Source of the DNA: Thalassia testudinum
Taxonomy: Eukaryota; Streptophyta; Magnoliopsida; Alismatales; Hydrocharitaceae
NCBI GenBank assembly: GCA_037157565.1
Contig: JAZHRO010000073.1
Location: 18,730,501-18,794,500 of the forward strand
Direction of reading: 5' to 3'
Length of the DNA stretch: 64,000 nt
The position numbers and the translations under genes were made by a program. Position 1 is the stretch's first letter; the number at the start of each line of letters is the position of its first letter. The notes beneath the pieces were generated by a model. It saw only the letters and a list, made by a program, of their open reading frames with translations. It searched no databases and was not told the DNA's origin. Below, one piece after another: positions 22,872 through 33,887 of this stretch.

Positions 22872-24042
22872 AGCAACGCGCAATTTATCACTAGTCTCTA
22901 CATTCTTTTTATCATATTGAACACTAACTTGCCCTACTTTGCTTTGTTGTGATCTTGCAGGTATTTCACGAGAAAATCCCTCCCGCAAGTCAACCACTCC
23001 AGGGCAGGTAATTTCTTTTCTTCCTTAAACTATCCCCTAAGCTTTGAAAGACAAAAGGAAGAAATTAATTTAGGAATCAATTGCCTTCTTTCTATAGTAA
23101 TCACCATCTTTAAGGAAAACGTTTCCTGATTTTGCAAAAATTTTTCAAATCTTCTTGAAGTTGGAGCAATTTTTTAGATTCTATCCCACAAAATTCATGT
23201 GCCTAATAGAAATCACGCTTAATCTTGGCGGACAACACACTTCTTGTTTTTGAGTCCAAAGAGAATTTTTGTGAAAAAGAGGATTGGAAATATAACCAAA
23301 TTAGGGTTTCTACAGTAGGATCTTGGAGTGCTAGTCACACATGCCTGCATAAAAGGAAATGAGCCTTCCCGCATCAGTGTGCTACCCAAGCCCTCGATTA
23401 AAAAGACCTAAACAAGACAAACCCTAAGAAAAGTTGAGCTCTAAGATCACTTGAATCTTAAAATCTTGGACCTAATAAACTGAGAGTCAAATCAGGGTGA
23501 TCTCTAGGTCCCAAGCCTAGAATCATTCTGCCATCTATAGGACAGGTCAGGTGAAGTTGACCCCTTGGGTCAACCAACCTCTAAATTAGGTCACAACATC
23601 AAACTATTTAAAGTTCAAGTGAGAACCCTAAAGCACCTTTGAAATAAAAGTGGTAGACTTAAGAGGTCAAGGTCCCCATTCTAGTCTACCTGGAATCTCA
23701 GTGATAAGAGAGGTCGGGTGGGGGAAACCTTGTAACCCGTGGGGACGCTCTACCGTGTAGGGGTCTTTACGAGACTCTCCCTCTCTGGTTTCCCAGGTAA
23801 TTCTCAGGTGGACGATCTTCTGATCCAGGGGTACCATCCGCTCCGAACCTCCATAGTATCCAAACGTCTTTGGGTGTCTTGATTGGGTCAAAAATATCTC
23901 CAATCCCTCATCTTTTCTCTTTAGAGCACACACACACATTTTTAGTGGGACTCGTTATTCAGATCTAATCGCTTCATAACTTGATTCTATATCTTGATTC
24001 AAACTCTGATTCTACTTCTTGATTCCACCACCTGATCCAAAT
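22872..24042 (+). other. Element D leader
   Basis: About 1.2 kb between PBS and ORF with no conserved reading frame. Parts are strongly conserved with the E leader, notably 23690-23850 against 56195-56350 (GGGGACGCTCTACC, GGGGTCTT, ACTCTCCCTCTCTGG and AATTCTCAGGTGGA are shared). Such conservation in an untranslated leader could reflect packaging or translation signals. Confidence 0.6.
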
Positions 24043-25694
24043 ATGCAGCCAAACCACTTAGGACTACCATTCAAGAAACCTGAATATCGGAGATCCGTGA
24101 GAGATAGAATGATTGAGGATGCCCTGAAATTCTATAAAAAAGAAGAAACCTCAACACCAGTAGGAAACATTTAGGTTGATGTCCCAACAACCACAACCTT
24201 TATCATAACTTGTGCCCAAGTACTATTGGCAGAAGCCACAAAAGGATCAACCCGTGACTTGCTCATCACTAGATACATTGAGATAGAAAAACTGCACAAT
24301 CTTGAATACCTTCAATGTATGACAAATCCTCGACTTTGGAAGCAACACCAAGATAGTCTTGAAAAATGGGAAGAGATATGAGATTAGTAAAACAAATTAT
24401 TGAGCAGAAGTACCCGTATATACCACAAACAGAGGATGAAACATCTTGGGACAACATCGAGGATCAATCTGATCTCGGGTTTGAGGCACAAAATGGTTGT
24501 GGATTCCCAACCCAGGTGGAGTACAATGTGCCTGATATTGAAGAAGGTTAGGAAGCTCCAAATGCAGGAAAACACCATGTTGAGCCCACTCTAAACCATA
24601 AATCACCAAGCTTAGAATCCCAAAACTCCTGCAATAATGAGAGTAGAACTGAACCTCTCGAGCGTGTAAATTCCGTCCCTTATTCTAATAAGGTGACCCT
24701 CGAAGGTTATTCAGACCTAGATTCTAGTAATTCAACCCACATCCTAAGCCCAGAATCTAGATATGAAACCTGTTGGGAAGATTTCAAGGCCCCATATGAA
24801 GAAGATCAATCTTGCAATGAAGAATATGATTTTGGGCCTTTATTTAATGAATATCCCTCGCCAACATCCTCAGAGGAACTAATCGATTTTTCGGAAGTCA
24901 AGCCAATTTACAATACAGAAACTGAGGAGTTGGACGAGTGGGGTTTCAATTGGGTCTGTCCTACTAGCTTAGAACCTAAGCCTCTACCAGATAGAGACAC
25001 CTTTTTAAGCTCAGAATTAACATTTAGGCTAGACCTCAGTCAGGCTGCTGAATCTACAACATATGATTTAGTCTATGGTGGAACTCACGATCTTGAATCT
25101 CATTCAGATTTTGATTTTCGCAAACTCTCCGATGATTTCGAATCTAACCATAATATAGGAGAAAATCTGCTTCCTGATTATAACAAGCCAATTCTCTTTG
25201 AAGCCACCTGCTCCACATATACAGAACCAATCAAAACCCATTCTCTACCCCGACCCGCAACCGAACTCAATTTCTATTCCGATTCACCTCTCACTGAGCC
25301 GTTTGCAGATGATTCAACTCCATATCTATACCAGGTATCGGGTATTGATCAGACCGAAAAATAGGAGCCATCATTCTTTGATCACCCCTGTAGGGTTTCC
25401 ACACCATACACTGATTATTTTTCGGAACCCTATTCTGACCAGGCTTATTCGACTCAGCCTAAATCCGAGTTTTCACTTCCATATCCATCTGAGCCACATT
25501 GCATATGGTGGGTTCCTCATCTATTGATCTACATCTATCAACCAACCAGACTTATTGGGTTTGGGCTGCATCATCAGCCCACTGACCTTAACAAGCACCT
25601 GGTTGGACCAACCAGGCTCTTAATCAAGGTGCTTGTTGTACAAAATTCCGCTGATTTGACCACTCCCTCTCCACCCCATGTTCCGCTCGGCTGA
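24043..25694 (+). pseudogene. Element D ORF, protein of unknown family (broken)
   Basis: Begins MQPNHLGLPFKKPEYRRS and ends in the conserved C-terminus YQPTRLIGFGLHHQP, DLNKHLVGPTRLLIKVL, QNSADLT, stop at 25692-25694. Comparison with E shows one original frame of about 550-620 codons. Here it has a stop at 24172 (TAG, E has CAG), a frameshift near 24366, and stops at 24549 and 25362. The longest intact part is 24693-25364. The middle is very acidic and Ser/Asp/Glu-rich (repeated EELDEWGFNW-like and YDLVYGGTHDLESH-like segments). No Gag zinc knuckle, PR, RT or IN motif is visible. I do not recognise the family. Confidence 0.75.
25593..25641 (+). other. Conserved hairpin in 3' end of the D ORF
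   Basis: Outer arms AACAAGCACC / GGTGCTTGTT (10 bp) enclose CCTGGTTGGACCAACCAGG (9-bp arms, 1-nt loop). The segment is identical through its first 46 nt in element E (58397-58442), more conserved than its flanks. The peptide DLNKHLVGPTRLLIKVLV is encoded across it. Confidence 0.7.
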
Positions 25695-25938
25695 AGGCAT
25701 CAAATTTAGCGCTCAACAGGAGGCAACCTATCATTCCAAAAACAGAGATCCGTCTGATTATCCGTCTGTACTCCACGTCCATTGCACCTTGAGTTCAGCC
25801 TTAGACAGTTGATCCCACCTCTAGTACATGTACCAAAGCTTGAAATCATCTACATCAGTCATTTCCGACCTATTCACCCATCCGATGTATCCTGTTCTAA
25901 GTCCCTGACCTCAACACTATTTCACACCCTCTATTTAT

Positions 25939-25975
25939 AATGAGGACATTGCAAAACTTAGGCATGGGGGGGTGA
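25939..25975 (+). other. AATGAGGACATTG plus internal polypurine-like motif
   Basis: AATGAGGACATTGC is followed by TTAGGCATGGGGGGG. The same pair occurs in E (58731-58767) and on the minus strand of C (36722-36687), always just after the coding region. Athila-group elements carry a similar GAGGACAATG...GGGGG block downstream of pol (known for the group). The purine run copies the true polypurine tract before the 3' LTR. Confidence 0.7.
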
Positions 25976-26694
25976 TAAAGTGCATACATACAAAACCAAG
26001 AAAAAAAAATCAGAAGGATTCTCACAAAAAAATTCACATATGCCAAAAATACAAAAAAATTAAAAAATTATGAAAAAATGGAGGGAGGAAATTTTGTGAG
26101 CCACATAATCATAAGGAGGAGAAAAAGAGAAAAAATGACAAAAAGGAGCACAAAATGAAAACGAAAAAGAAATAGTCATTAGTAAAAGATTAAGGAATTA
26201 ACTGAAGTTCTAGACCAGATCAAGAAAAGAGAAAAAGAAAAGTGCTGAGACATAAAAAAGATTAGCAGGAACGCTGATCTTAGGCCTCTTGGGCTAGATT
26301 CTTTAGCTTAATAATTCACGTATCCGCTAAAATCTAAATAATCCTCAAGAGGTTGGAGAAAATGCGAAGCTTAAGTATTAGGTCTAAGGCTTAGGAAGTA
26401 TTCGGCCTCGTTAACTGACCTTCGATTTGCGGGATTCGGTAGCCTAGGCACCTCAATTCACACACAGTCTGGTTCAGTGCGCCTAAATATCAAAATCACG
26501 CAAAAGCGTTTAATGTTCTTAAAAAGTCACCTAGATTAGGAGTAGCCGATCAACACAAGTTGATTTGGATGAGTTCCCAGCGCGGAGAGGCGAGAAATTC
26601 CCCTCGAAGATGCGTAACAACATATCATCTCCTCGGTGCTTGTCTCTTAGGATATTTAAATATCCTATTGAGGGCATGTAAGTACTCTGCTGGT

Positions 26695-26860
26695 TCAAAT
26701 ACCATGGGTGGCATTATCACGAAATGTCGATCGCTAGGGTCAGAATTCGGCCACGGAACGCCATGGGCGGGATTATCTCGAAATCTTGAAAGCCAGGGTT
26801 CTGGGGGTTGCCATGGGCGGTGCTATCTCGAAGCATTGATAGCCAGGGACCCTTGAGGAT
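26695..26860 (+). repeat. Element D 3' untranslated triple repeat
   Basis: Three imperfect units of 50-59 bp begin CCATGGGTGGCATTATC (26702), CCATGGGCGGGATTATC (26761) and CCATGGGCGGTGCTATC (26811). Each is followed by (T/A)CGAAnn...GAnnGCNAGGG. Homologous triple blocks lie in E (59435-59595) and, inverted, in C (35940-36115). Confidence 0.8.
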
Positions 26861-27271
26861 TGATGATGGGGACGAGGAATCCGATACAGACCGTGTTGAG
26901 AAGCTAATCCGAAGCTAGAAATAAAAAGAAAAGAGAGAGAAAGCTCTCCAAACAAATAAATCTTCTGTCTCTCTCTTACAAAAATGCACTACAAATTGAA
27001 CCTAGGCTAAAAATATCTCAAGCACGGGTGCTTTAACCGTGGAGTCCAACAAATCCTAGGTTAGTTTCTGTGGGCCTTAAAAACCTTTCTAGAGGACTAA
27101 GGCTAAAGCGGGTCAGGTCCGGATTTTGGTTGGTACTTGAGTACCTCTAGGCCTATTGTCGGCATTCTGACCAAATCACAAAAGAAAAAGGGAAGCACTT
27201 ATCATAATTGATGACAGACACTTAAGGTCTAGAACAGAAGTTAAAACCTTAAAATTTTGCTAAGGGACTAG

Positions 27272-27292
27272 CAAAAGCTAGGCATGGGGGTA
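27272..27292 (+). other. Element D polypurine tract
   Basis: GCTAGGCATGGGGGTA ends immediately at the 3' LTR start (27293). It is preceded by GGGACTAGCAAAA, shared with C and E. Confidence 0.8.
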
Positions 27293-29946
27293 TGATGAGA
27301 GCCTTATCATGAGCCATAACTAGCTCATTTTGACCTAATAAAAACAATAAAAGCTCCTACATGACTTAGAAGAGGCCTTAATTGGAGGAATAAGTGTTCT
27401 GAGAAGAAAAGATGAAATAAAGGTTAAAACTGTAATTTTACCATTGCAGTATATAAATGGGATTTCTCAGAGACAAAACATAGGTCAAATGGTCTAAATG
27501 AGATAAAAAGTGAGTTGATTCAATCAGAAATGGGTTCATATGCAATCTAGGAATTAAATGACATCTGGTGACCCTAAAACAAATCCGCTTAATTCAACAA
27601 AGTTTCAGTCAGGATAAAAATCAAGTAAACCTTCTAAAATTCATGTAAAAATATCCCCTAGGGTTTAGAACATTCAATTTGGCCTTTGGAACCTAGTTTG
27701 ACCTAGATTAGGGTCCTAGCTCATCAATTGACCTAATTTGGATTTTTACACAAAATATCCAGTCAAACGTGGTCAAACCTAAAATCCAACTTCACCATTG
27801 GATTCCTTAAGTCCAAATTAATTTTTGTACCAAAATTTGGACCAAAGGAGAGGTCATCTTGACCTACTTTGCAAATTAGTACACCCAAATCACATTTTGG
27901 TCCCTATCTTTTGAAATCCATTGCATAAACCCCCCTAACTTCCTTGCCACTCTTACAAAAAGGTCCCTCCACCATTATTGGGGAGAGATCCTACTCCGAC
28001 GAGGATTAGAGAGGGAATACTCTCTGATTCCTCAGAGATCTCCTCCCAGATTTGGAAGGGAGATTCTCTAAGGAATGCCCTTCCATCTGAACTCAATCAT
28101 GATCCCGGATTTGCACCCAATCTCTCGTGCGAACGCATGAGAGATTTGGGTATCTAACTACCTTCCATCTCTGACGAGACGTTGGTGGCAGAAGGCTTGC
28201 CCTCCACGCACCAGAAGCTCGGCCAACACCTATAAATTAATCCCCAACTCCGGCCGCACCTCCTCAGCTCGACTTGGCTGGGATTCCACCTCAATTTCCT
28301 CTTATTCTTCTCCGGCCAAGGGGTCCAGCGAGCTCCGGTGAGCCCCCCTCCTCTTCCTCGTCTCTCTGCCACAAAACCAGTGGTAGAGCCATCCTTCTCA
28401 TCCTCCTCCGCGTCGCGCAACACCCGCGCGAGCTGCCCTAGCCCCGTCGTCGCCGCCGTCTTCCTCCACTGGATGCTTTCTTCTCCGGTGATAGCAGGTA
28501 CTGTCGGCCGCCTTCTCATCCCCTTCATCCCTTTAGTTATGTTAAAACGGTTCTTCTCTATCCCCTCTTTCATTTCCCTCATCTTATTTCACCAAACGCC
28601 CCTCGACCGCCGCTGTCCACCACCATCTTCTTCATCTCCGGCCACCCTCCGTCGAGACTCTCCCATCACTCCACAGCCCCACACGTCTCGCCGAGCATCG
28701 CATAACCTCCGCTTGTCCACAGACCCTATACGCCTCCACAACTACCCCCTGATCAAACCCATCCGACCGGCCACAGGGCGACCTAGGCACGCACACCTAG
28801 GCCACCCCGCGGCCTGCCACCTAGCTCCTCACCTTCGCCGTGACACACCGAAGGTGCTCTTGTGGTCTAATTAAGCCGCAAAGCTCTTTTTGTGTCAGGC
28901 AGGTTTCACGCCCTGGCCGCCATTAATGGTGAATCGAGGAAGCTTCTTGCTTGCTCCAGGTCCAGCTAACTCAGGGAGGCATCGCGAAGACATCTGTTCC
29001 AGCAAGAGACGCCACAAAGCCTGCAGTTGTGGCAATTGGAGAACGCACTCCTGCAGGCGTGCGTGAAAGAACGGTGGGACAATAGTCCGACCTCGGTAAG
29101 CTGTGAAGCGCTGGAGTGATTTATATTGATTTTGTGTTATTGGTTCATCTCCTCCAGTTACACTTAGGGTGAGGTCCCTCACCTATACTCAGCGCCTCGT
29201 CCGTGATCTCACCACACGGACCTGGCGACTCGACCCGACACCATCCTGAGCACTCCTCGCGCACCACACTCACACTGGTGCGCCTAGACCCAGGCGCACG
29301 ACCTGACCCGTTTACCTGGCTCTGGGAGAGCGTGCTGAAGAGTGATATACAGAGAGAGAGACGCGCGGATGTGGGTAGAGGGGTAGGTTTTGCTCCTTTG
29401 GTTTGTGCAAGGAAGGTAGAAGGGAGAAAAGAAGCTGACACTTAGCCGCTGCAAGAGAAGGAGAAGAAGCGGAAGGAAGGAAGCCTTCGCAGAGGAAAAA
29501 GAGAAGGAAAGGAAGAGGCGAAGGAAAAAGAGAAGAGGAACTAAAGAAGAAAGAAGAAATAAAGAAAGGTAAAGACAAGTAGGAGAAGAAGAGAAAGCAG
29601 AGCCAAAGAGAAGACCCGCAGAAGAAAATAAGAAGAAAGAAGCAAGGCAACTGCAGAGAAGAAAGAATAAGCATAAAAAAGAAGAAAGGGAGAAAATCAG
29701 AAGAAGAAGAAGGACAATGTGTCACTATTAATTTTCAAACTCATGCATTTATATATTTTGAATTAAGTTTTGAGTAATTAAGTGCTCAATTACATTCTTG
29801 AGATTAGTAATAAATTCCAATTGCTCCCTGTGTTCGACCTCGGATATTTAGGTTTTCGAGTAATAAACTTTTATTTGTTGACAATGCTTGATCACCTATA
29901 CTACGACATAACTAATTGTTAAAACACGATCGAGCCCACATCAACA
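27293..29946 (+). repeat. Element D 3' LTR
   Basis: 2654 bp, same ends as the 5' LTR (TGATGAG...ATCAACA). It lacks about 55-60 bp containing the AGACGTCTGA dyad (junction near 29717-29726) and has smaller indels elsewhere. Confidence 0.9.
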
Positions 29947-31220
29947 TATATGTTAAATGATGGAAATACGAGCTGCATGTGTATAATCTGAGAATGGAAA
30001 TGTAAATGAAGAAACTTGGTATGGAATGACATGGGGAATACGAGCATGAACCCTACGGGGAATTAGAAGTAGAGCTCCTTTGAATAAATGGAATGGATCT
30101 GGAAATGTGAGTGAGAAGTGTGCTGACCCTTGAGTACGTGGTACCAAGGAGAGTGACTGTCCCCTTTTTAGTGTAGAGTGGAGCTAGCCGCCCATGGGTT
30201 GGGACCCAGGGTTAAGATTGGCCACTCTACACCAACTTCTTTGGCCCTCACGTACACTATACCGAGGAGAGCTACTAGTGTAGGGAGAGAGCTAGCCACC
30301 CCATGGGGCCCGAGGTTTAGCTAGCCACTCTACACCGACTTGTTAGGTCCACTGGGCAAACCAGGGTAGTCAGACGAGGGTACGTGGACTGTGGAGGGGT
30401 GAGACCCCTATTTGGTTCTGAGGGGCTAGACCCATGTTACTGAGAGGGCTAGTCCCTATACTGTTCCGTGCTGTACTTTGGATGTACCCGTTAGCGGAAA
30501 CGACTGACCGCGTGCCAATACGGGTTAGCTACCTGTGCACTTATCGCGCGTGTTGTAGTCACCGCTACGTCTGTCCATGACCTTAGGGTGGTTGACTGGG
30601 TGTAGGATCACCACGGGGGACTCTTACGGCTAGGAGAGCACCACGTGTGCCTTCTACTCTTCGGAAAAGATTGCAATCAAGATCATTCCCACGAGAAACA
30701 TTCGAGATCAAGAAAGAGATATGAAAAATAAACCAATAGGTGAAAAGGAACAACTTGTAAAATAAAGTAATTGGAAAAGATATATTACCTGTTAGCTTTT
30801 ACTGCTTTAGTTAGTTGGTTACCACTCTACTCAGCGTTCGCTGACTTTGTTTACTCATAACCCTTTTCAGGTCCAGGTGTTGAGCAACCCGAGTCATTGG
30901 CTGTAAAGGGTGCTGGGCCTAGTCGAGCCTAGCAGTAGTCTTCTTATTGTTGTACTTTCTTTTGTTAGTGGGTTCAGACTCTTGTTACCGTTTACGTTTC
31001 TGTACTTTGTTTCCACTTTACTGTTGTGGTGCTGATATGTACTATTAGCAGCTTTTACTTCCTTTACTACTTGTACTCTTTTACTGTTAGTTACTTAGCA
31101 TAGTGAATGTGGTTTACTTTCCTGCTTTTTGGTTATTTCTTGTTGGACGACTAGGTCTTAGGATTAGTCAAGTTGAGCCAATCTCGGGTCCTGTAGGGAT
31201 TCGGGAACCAGGTCGTAATA
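29947..31220 (+). repeat. Element B 5' LTR, part 2
   Basis: Resumes with the second TATAT target copy and ends GGTCGTAATA at 31220. It contains the uninterrupted target of element E (GCAAA at 30356-30360 within ACTGGGCAAACCAGGG). Confidence 0.9.
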
Positions 31221-31223
31221 AGA

Positions 31224-31235
31224 TGGTATCAAAGC
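31224..31235 (+). other. Element B primer binding site (initiator tRNA-Met)
   Basis: TGGTATCAAAGC, one change from TGGTATCAGAGC in element A, 3 bp after the LTR. Confidence 0.88.
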
Positions 31236-31401
31236 AAGGTCGTCTCGAGAAATGAACAACTAACTTAAGAATAACCAATTCACGTGCATGTAACTAGAGT
31301 AACCACCACAACGTACTGCTTGACATCTGTTCTGAGTTTCCTTCACTGAAGTCTGTTAGAGTTGACTTCTTTTGTTCTATTTTCTACGTCTCCTTGTAGG
31401 A

Positions 31402-32660
31402 GATGCCTCGATGTGGAGTCCTTGAGGCGGGTCGCGGACGCGGCCGTGGACGAGGTCGGAGGGGCAGACGTGCCGGGCCCAAGGTATCAGTTGACCAGCC
31501 ACTTCTCCTAGGCGTTCAGGCCCAGGACCTCGCTCAGTTGATACGAGACATAGTATGAGAGGAGCTCCACTCGCCTCCACAGGCGCCTCTCCCTAGGGAC
31601 GTGGAGGGGGAGTCTTCTGTGGGGCCGAGAGACCGGTGCAGTGCTGAACAAGGGGGAGGGGGTGGTCCTCCACTGCCCCCACTGCACTCTGACACTTCTG
31701 AGCACGAGCCCTCCCTGCCTGGAGGCATGCCCGTTCCCCCACTGCAGCTGCACTACGAGCTTTTCGGACAGTTCCGGAAGCTGAAGCCCCCCTCCGTCAA
31801 GGGGGATGAGAACCCGTCTGAGGTAGAGGACTGGTTGGAGTAGATCAAGAAGGTGTTTGACACCCTTCGCCCCCCTGCGGAGTGCCATGTGGCCTTTGCC
31901 ACGTATCAGCTGGAGAGTACGGCACACAGGTCGTGGAGGGCAGTCAGAGGCCTGGAGAGGGCAGAGCCAACGTAGGACCAATTGTGACCCTCTTCTGCGA
32001 GCAGTACTTCCCGCAGACTTGGCAGAACTAGAGGAGGCGGGAGTTCCACACTCTCCGCCAGGGGATGATGATTGTTAGCGCGTACCGCTCGCGCTTCCTA
32101 GAGCTGTCACGTTTTGCTGCCACAGCTATGGCTACTGAGGAGGAGTGCCTGTGGAGGTTCACTGAGTGGCTTCGACCTGCCATTCGGGGGTATGTCAAAC
32201 CCTTAAAGCTGCCCACCTTCTCGAGAGTGGTGGAGGAAGCTATAACATACAAGGAGACCAACCCGGCCGCATGAGACACCAACAGTGGATGGAAGAGGTC
32301 CTACCAACCAGAGTACTCACAGGGCCGGCGAGAGAGGAGGCACGCGGCGCCAGTAGGAGAGCCGTCTCATTTTGAGGGGTTGTCAGTGGCCTTTAGGGGC
32401 CCCCGGCAGGGGCCAGCTGTCAGCACTGGACCCCTACCCAGCTGTCAACAGGGACCTACCGAGGGAGGGAGTTGAGTCCCCCTTTGCTACCAGTGTGGCC
32501 AGCCGGGCCACATCAGGAGGGATTGCCCATCTAGGGCTGGAGCACAGCAGATGCTCTTCGCACCGAGCACTGGAGGCCGAGCAGGTGGTCGTGGTTCCCA
32601 GGCGCGTGGGGGTAGACAATAGTCGCGGGGAGGGTACCGGCCAGCGGCTACCCGTCCGAC
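31402..32660 (+). pseudogene. Element B gag
   Basis: ATG at 31402 opens MPRCGVLEAGRGRGRGRGRR, the counterpart of MPRREVIEASRG in A. Recognisable are LHYELFGQFRKLKPPSVKGD (31750-31809), LSRFAATAMATEEECLWRFT (about 32104-32163) and the zinc knuckle CYQCGQPGHIRRDC (about 32483-32525). In-frame TAG stops (near 31557 and 31843) and frameshifts break it. Confidence 0.85.
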
Positions 32661-32667
32661 GTAGAGT

Positions 32668-33882
32668 GTGGCTGCTTCTTCTGCATCGAGAGCTGAGGGG
32701 CATATCAACGCCCTGACACACAGAGACACCAGGGCATCAGGTTCAGTGGTGGCAGCTATGGTTACAGTTTCCGGCAGATTAGTTTACGTACTTTTTGATT
32801 CCGGCACCACGCACTCGTTTGTTGCTGCGAGTTTTGCTGTCAGTTTGGGACAAGACTGCATGTTGTTAGAGGATCCATTTGTGATCAGAGGTCCGGGTGG
32901 TCAGTTGTTTGTAGCTGAGGAGGTCTACACAGACTGTGAGGTCAGTGTTGGGGGACACAGCCTCCCCGCTGACCTGATCGTGATACTAATGGAGGATTTT
33001 GGCGTGATTCTCAGGATGGATTGGCTATCCACTTACCACGCCTTGGTGGACTATTTTGAGAGGAAGATCGTCTTCTCCATACCAGAGATGCCTTCCTTTG
33101 ACTTTCATGAACAGCCGGTGGATGGATGTTTTAGGTGCATTTCTGCACTTCGGGCAGCAAGACTTTTGGGCTAGGGGTGTGAGGGATTTCTGGCTTGTGT
33201 AGTGGTAGAGCCTAGCCCTGTAGTAGACTTTCAGAGCATTCCGGTGGTCAGAGAGTACCCCGATGTATTTCCAGAGGAGCTGCCAGGACTACCGCCTGAG
33301 TGTGAGATCGAGTTTGAGATCTCACTGGTACTGGGGACCAGCCCCATTTCTATGGCACCGTACAGGATGGCACCACTTGAGCTGCGAGAGCTCAAGTCAC
33401 AGTTGCAGGACCTGTTGGAGAAGGGCTTTGTGAGGCCCAGTGCATCCCCGTGGGGAGCCCCGGTATTATTTGTGAAGAAGAAGGATGGTACCCTATGCCT
33501 TTGTGTTGACTACAGATAGCTAAATAGGGTCACCATCAAGAACAAGTATTCGCTGCCGAAGATTGATGATCTGTTTGACCAGTTATGAGGTGCCACGGTA
33601 TTCTCCAAGATAGATCTGAGATCAGGCTACCACCAGTTGAGGATCAGAGAGACCGACATCTCCAAGATAGCTTTCCGCACCCGGTACGGATACTACGAGT
33701 TTTTGGTCATGCCGTTTGGGCTGACCAATGCCCCCACTGCCTTCATGGATTTGATGAACCGGGTGTTCAGACCATATCTAGATCAGTTTGTGGTGGTACT
33801 TATTGATGATGTGCACATTTACTCATGGGATCAGGCACAACACGAATAGCCTTGCGGATGGTTCTGGACACTTTGAGACGAT
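32668..33882 (+). pseudogene. Element B protease and first part of RT
   Basis: Protease with [17 protein letters not shown] is open to 33174, where CAG has become TAG (A keeps CAG). RT continues from about 33202 ([11 protein letters not shown], then [20 protein letters not shown]). TAG stops near 33518 and a TGA near 33586 follow, then [15 protein letters not shown] and the catalytic box LIDDVHIYS. The coding sequence stops at target GCAGG (33883-33887), where element C is inserted. It resumes at 48549 (LYVKYSKCKFWL). Confidence 0.9.
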
Positions 33883-33887
33883 GCAGG

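Larger units (their letters stand above)
20112..29946 (+). mobile_element. Element D: non-autonomous Athila-like LTR retrotransposon with novel ORF
   Basis: Complete 9.8-kb element flanked by TATAT (20107-20111 and 29947-29951). The empty site with a single TATAT is preserved in the B 3' LTR (52339-52343). LTRs are 20112-22851 and 27293-29946. The PBS is tRNA-Asp type, with a polypurine tract before the 3' LTR. No protease, RT, RNase H or integrase motif is present; instead one degenerate ORF (24043-25694) is shared with element E. PBS, polypurine tract and the 3' untranslated block match the autonomous Athila-type element C, so C-like elements are the likely helpers (inference). Confidence 0.92.
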
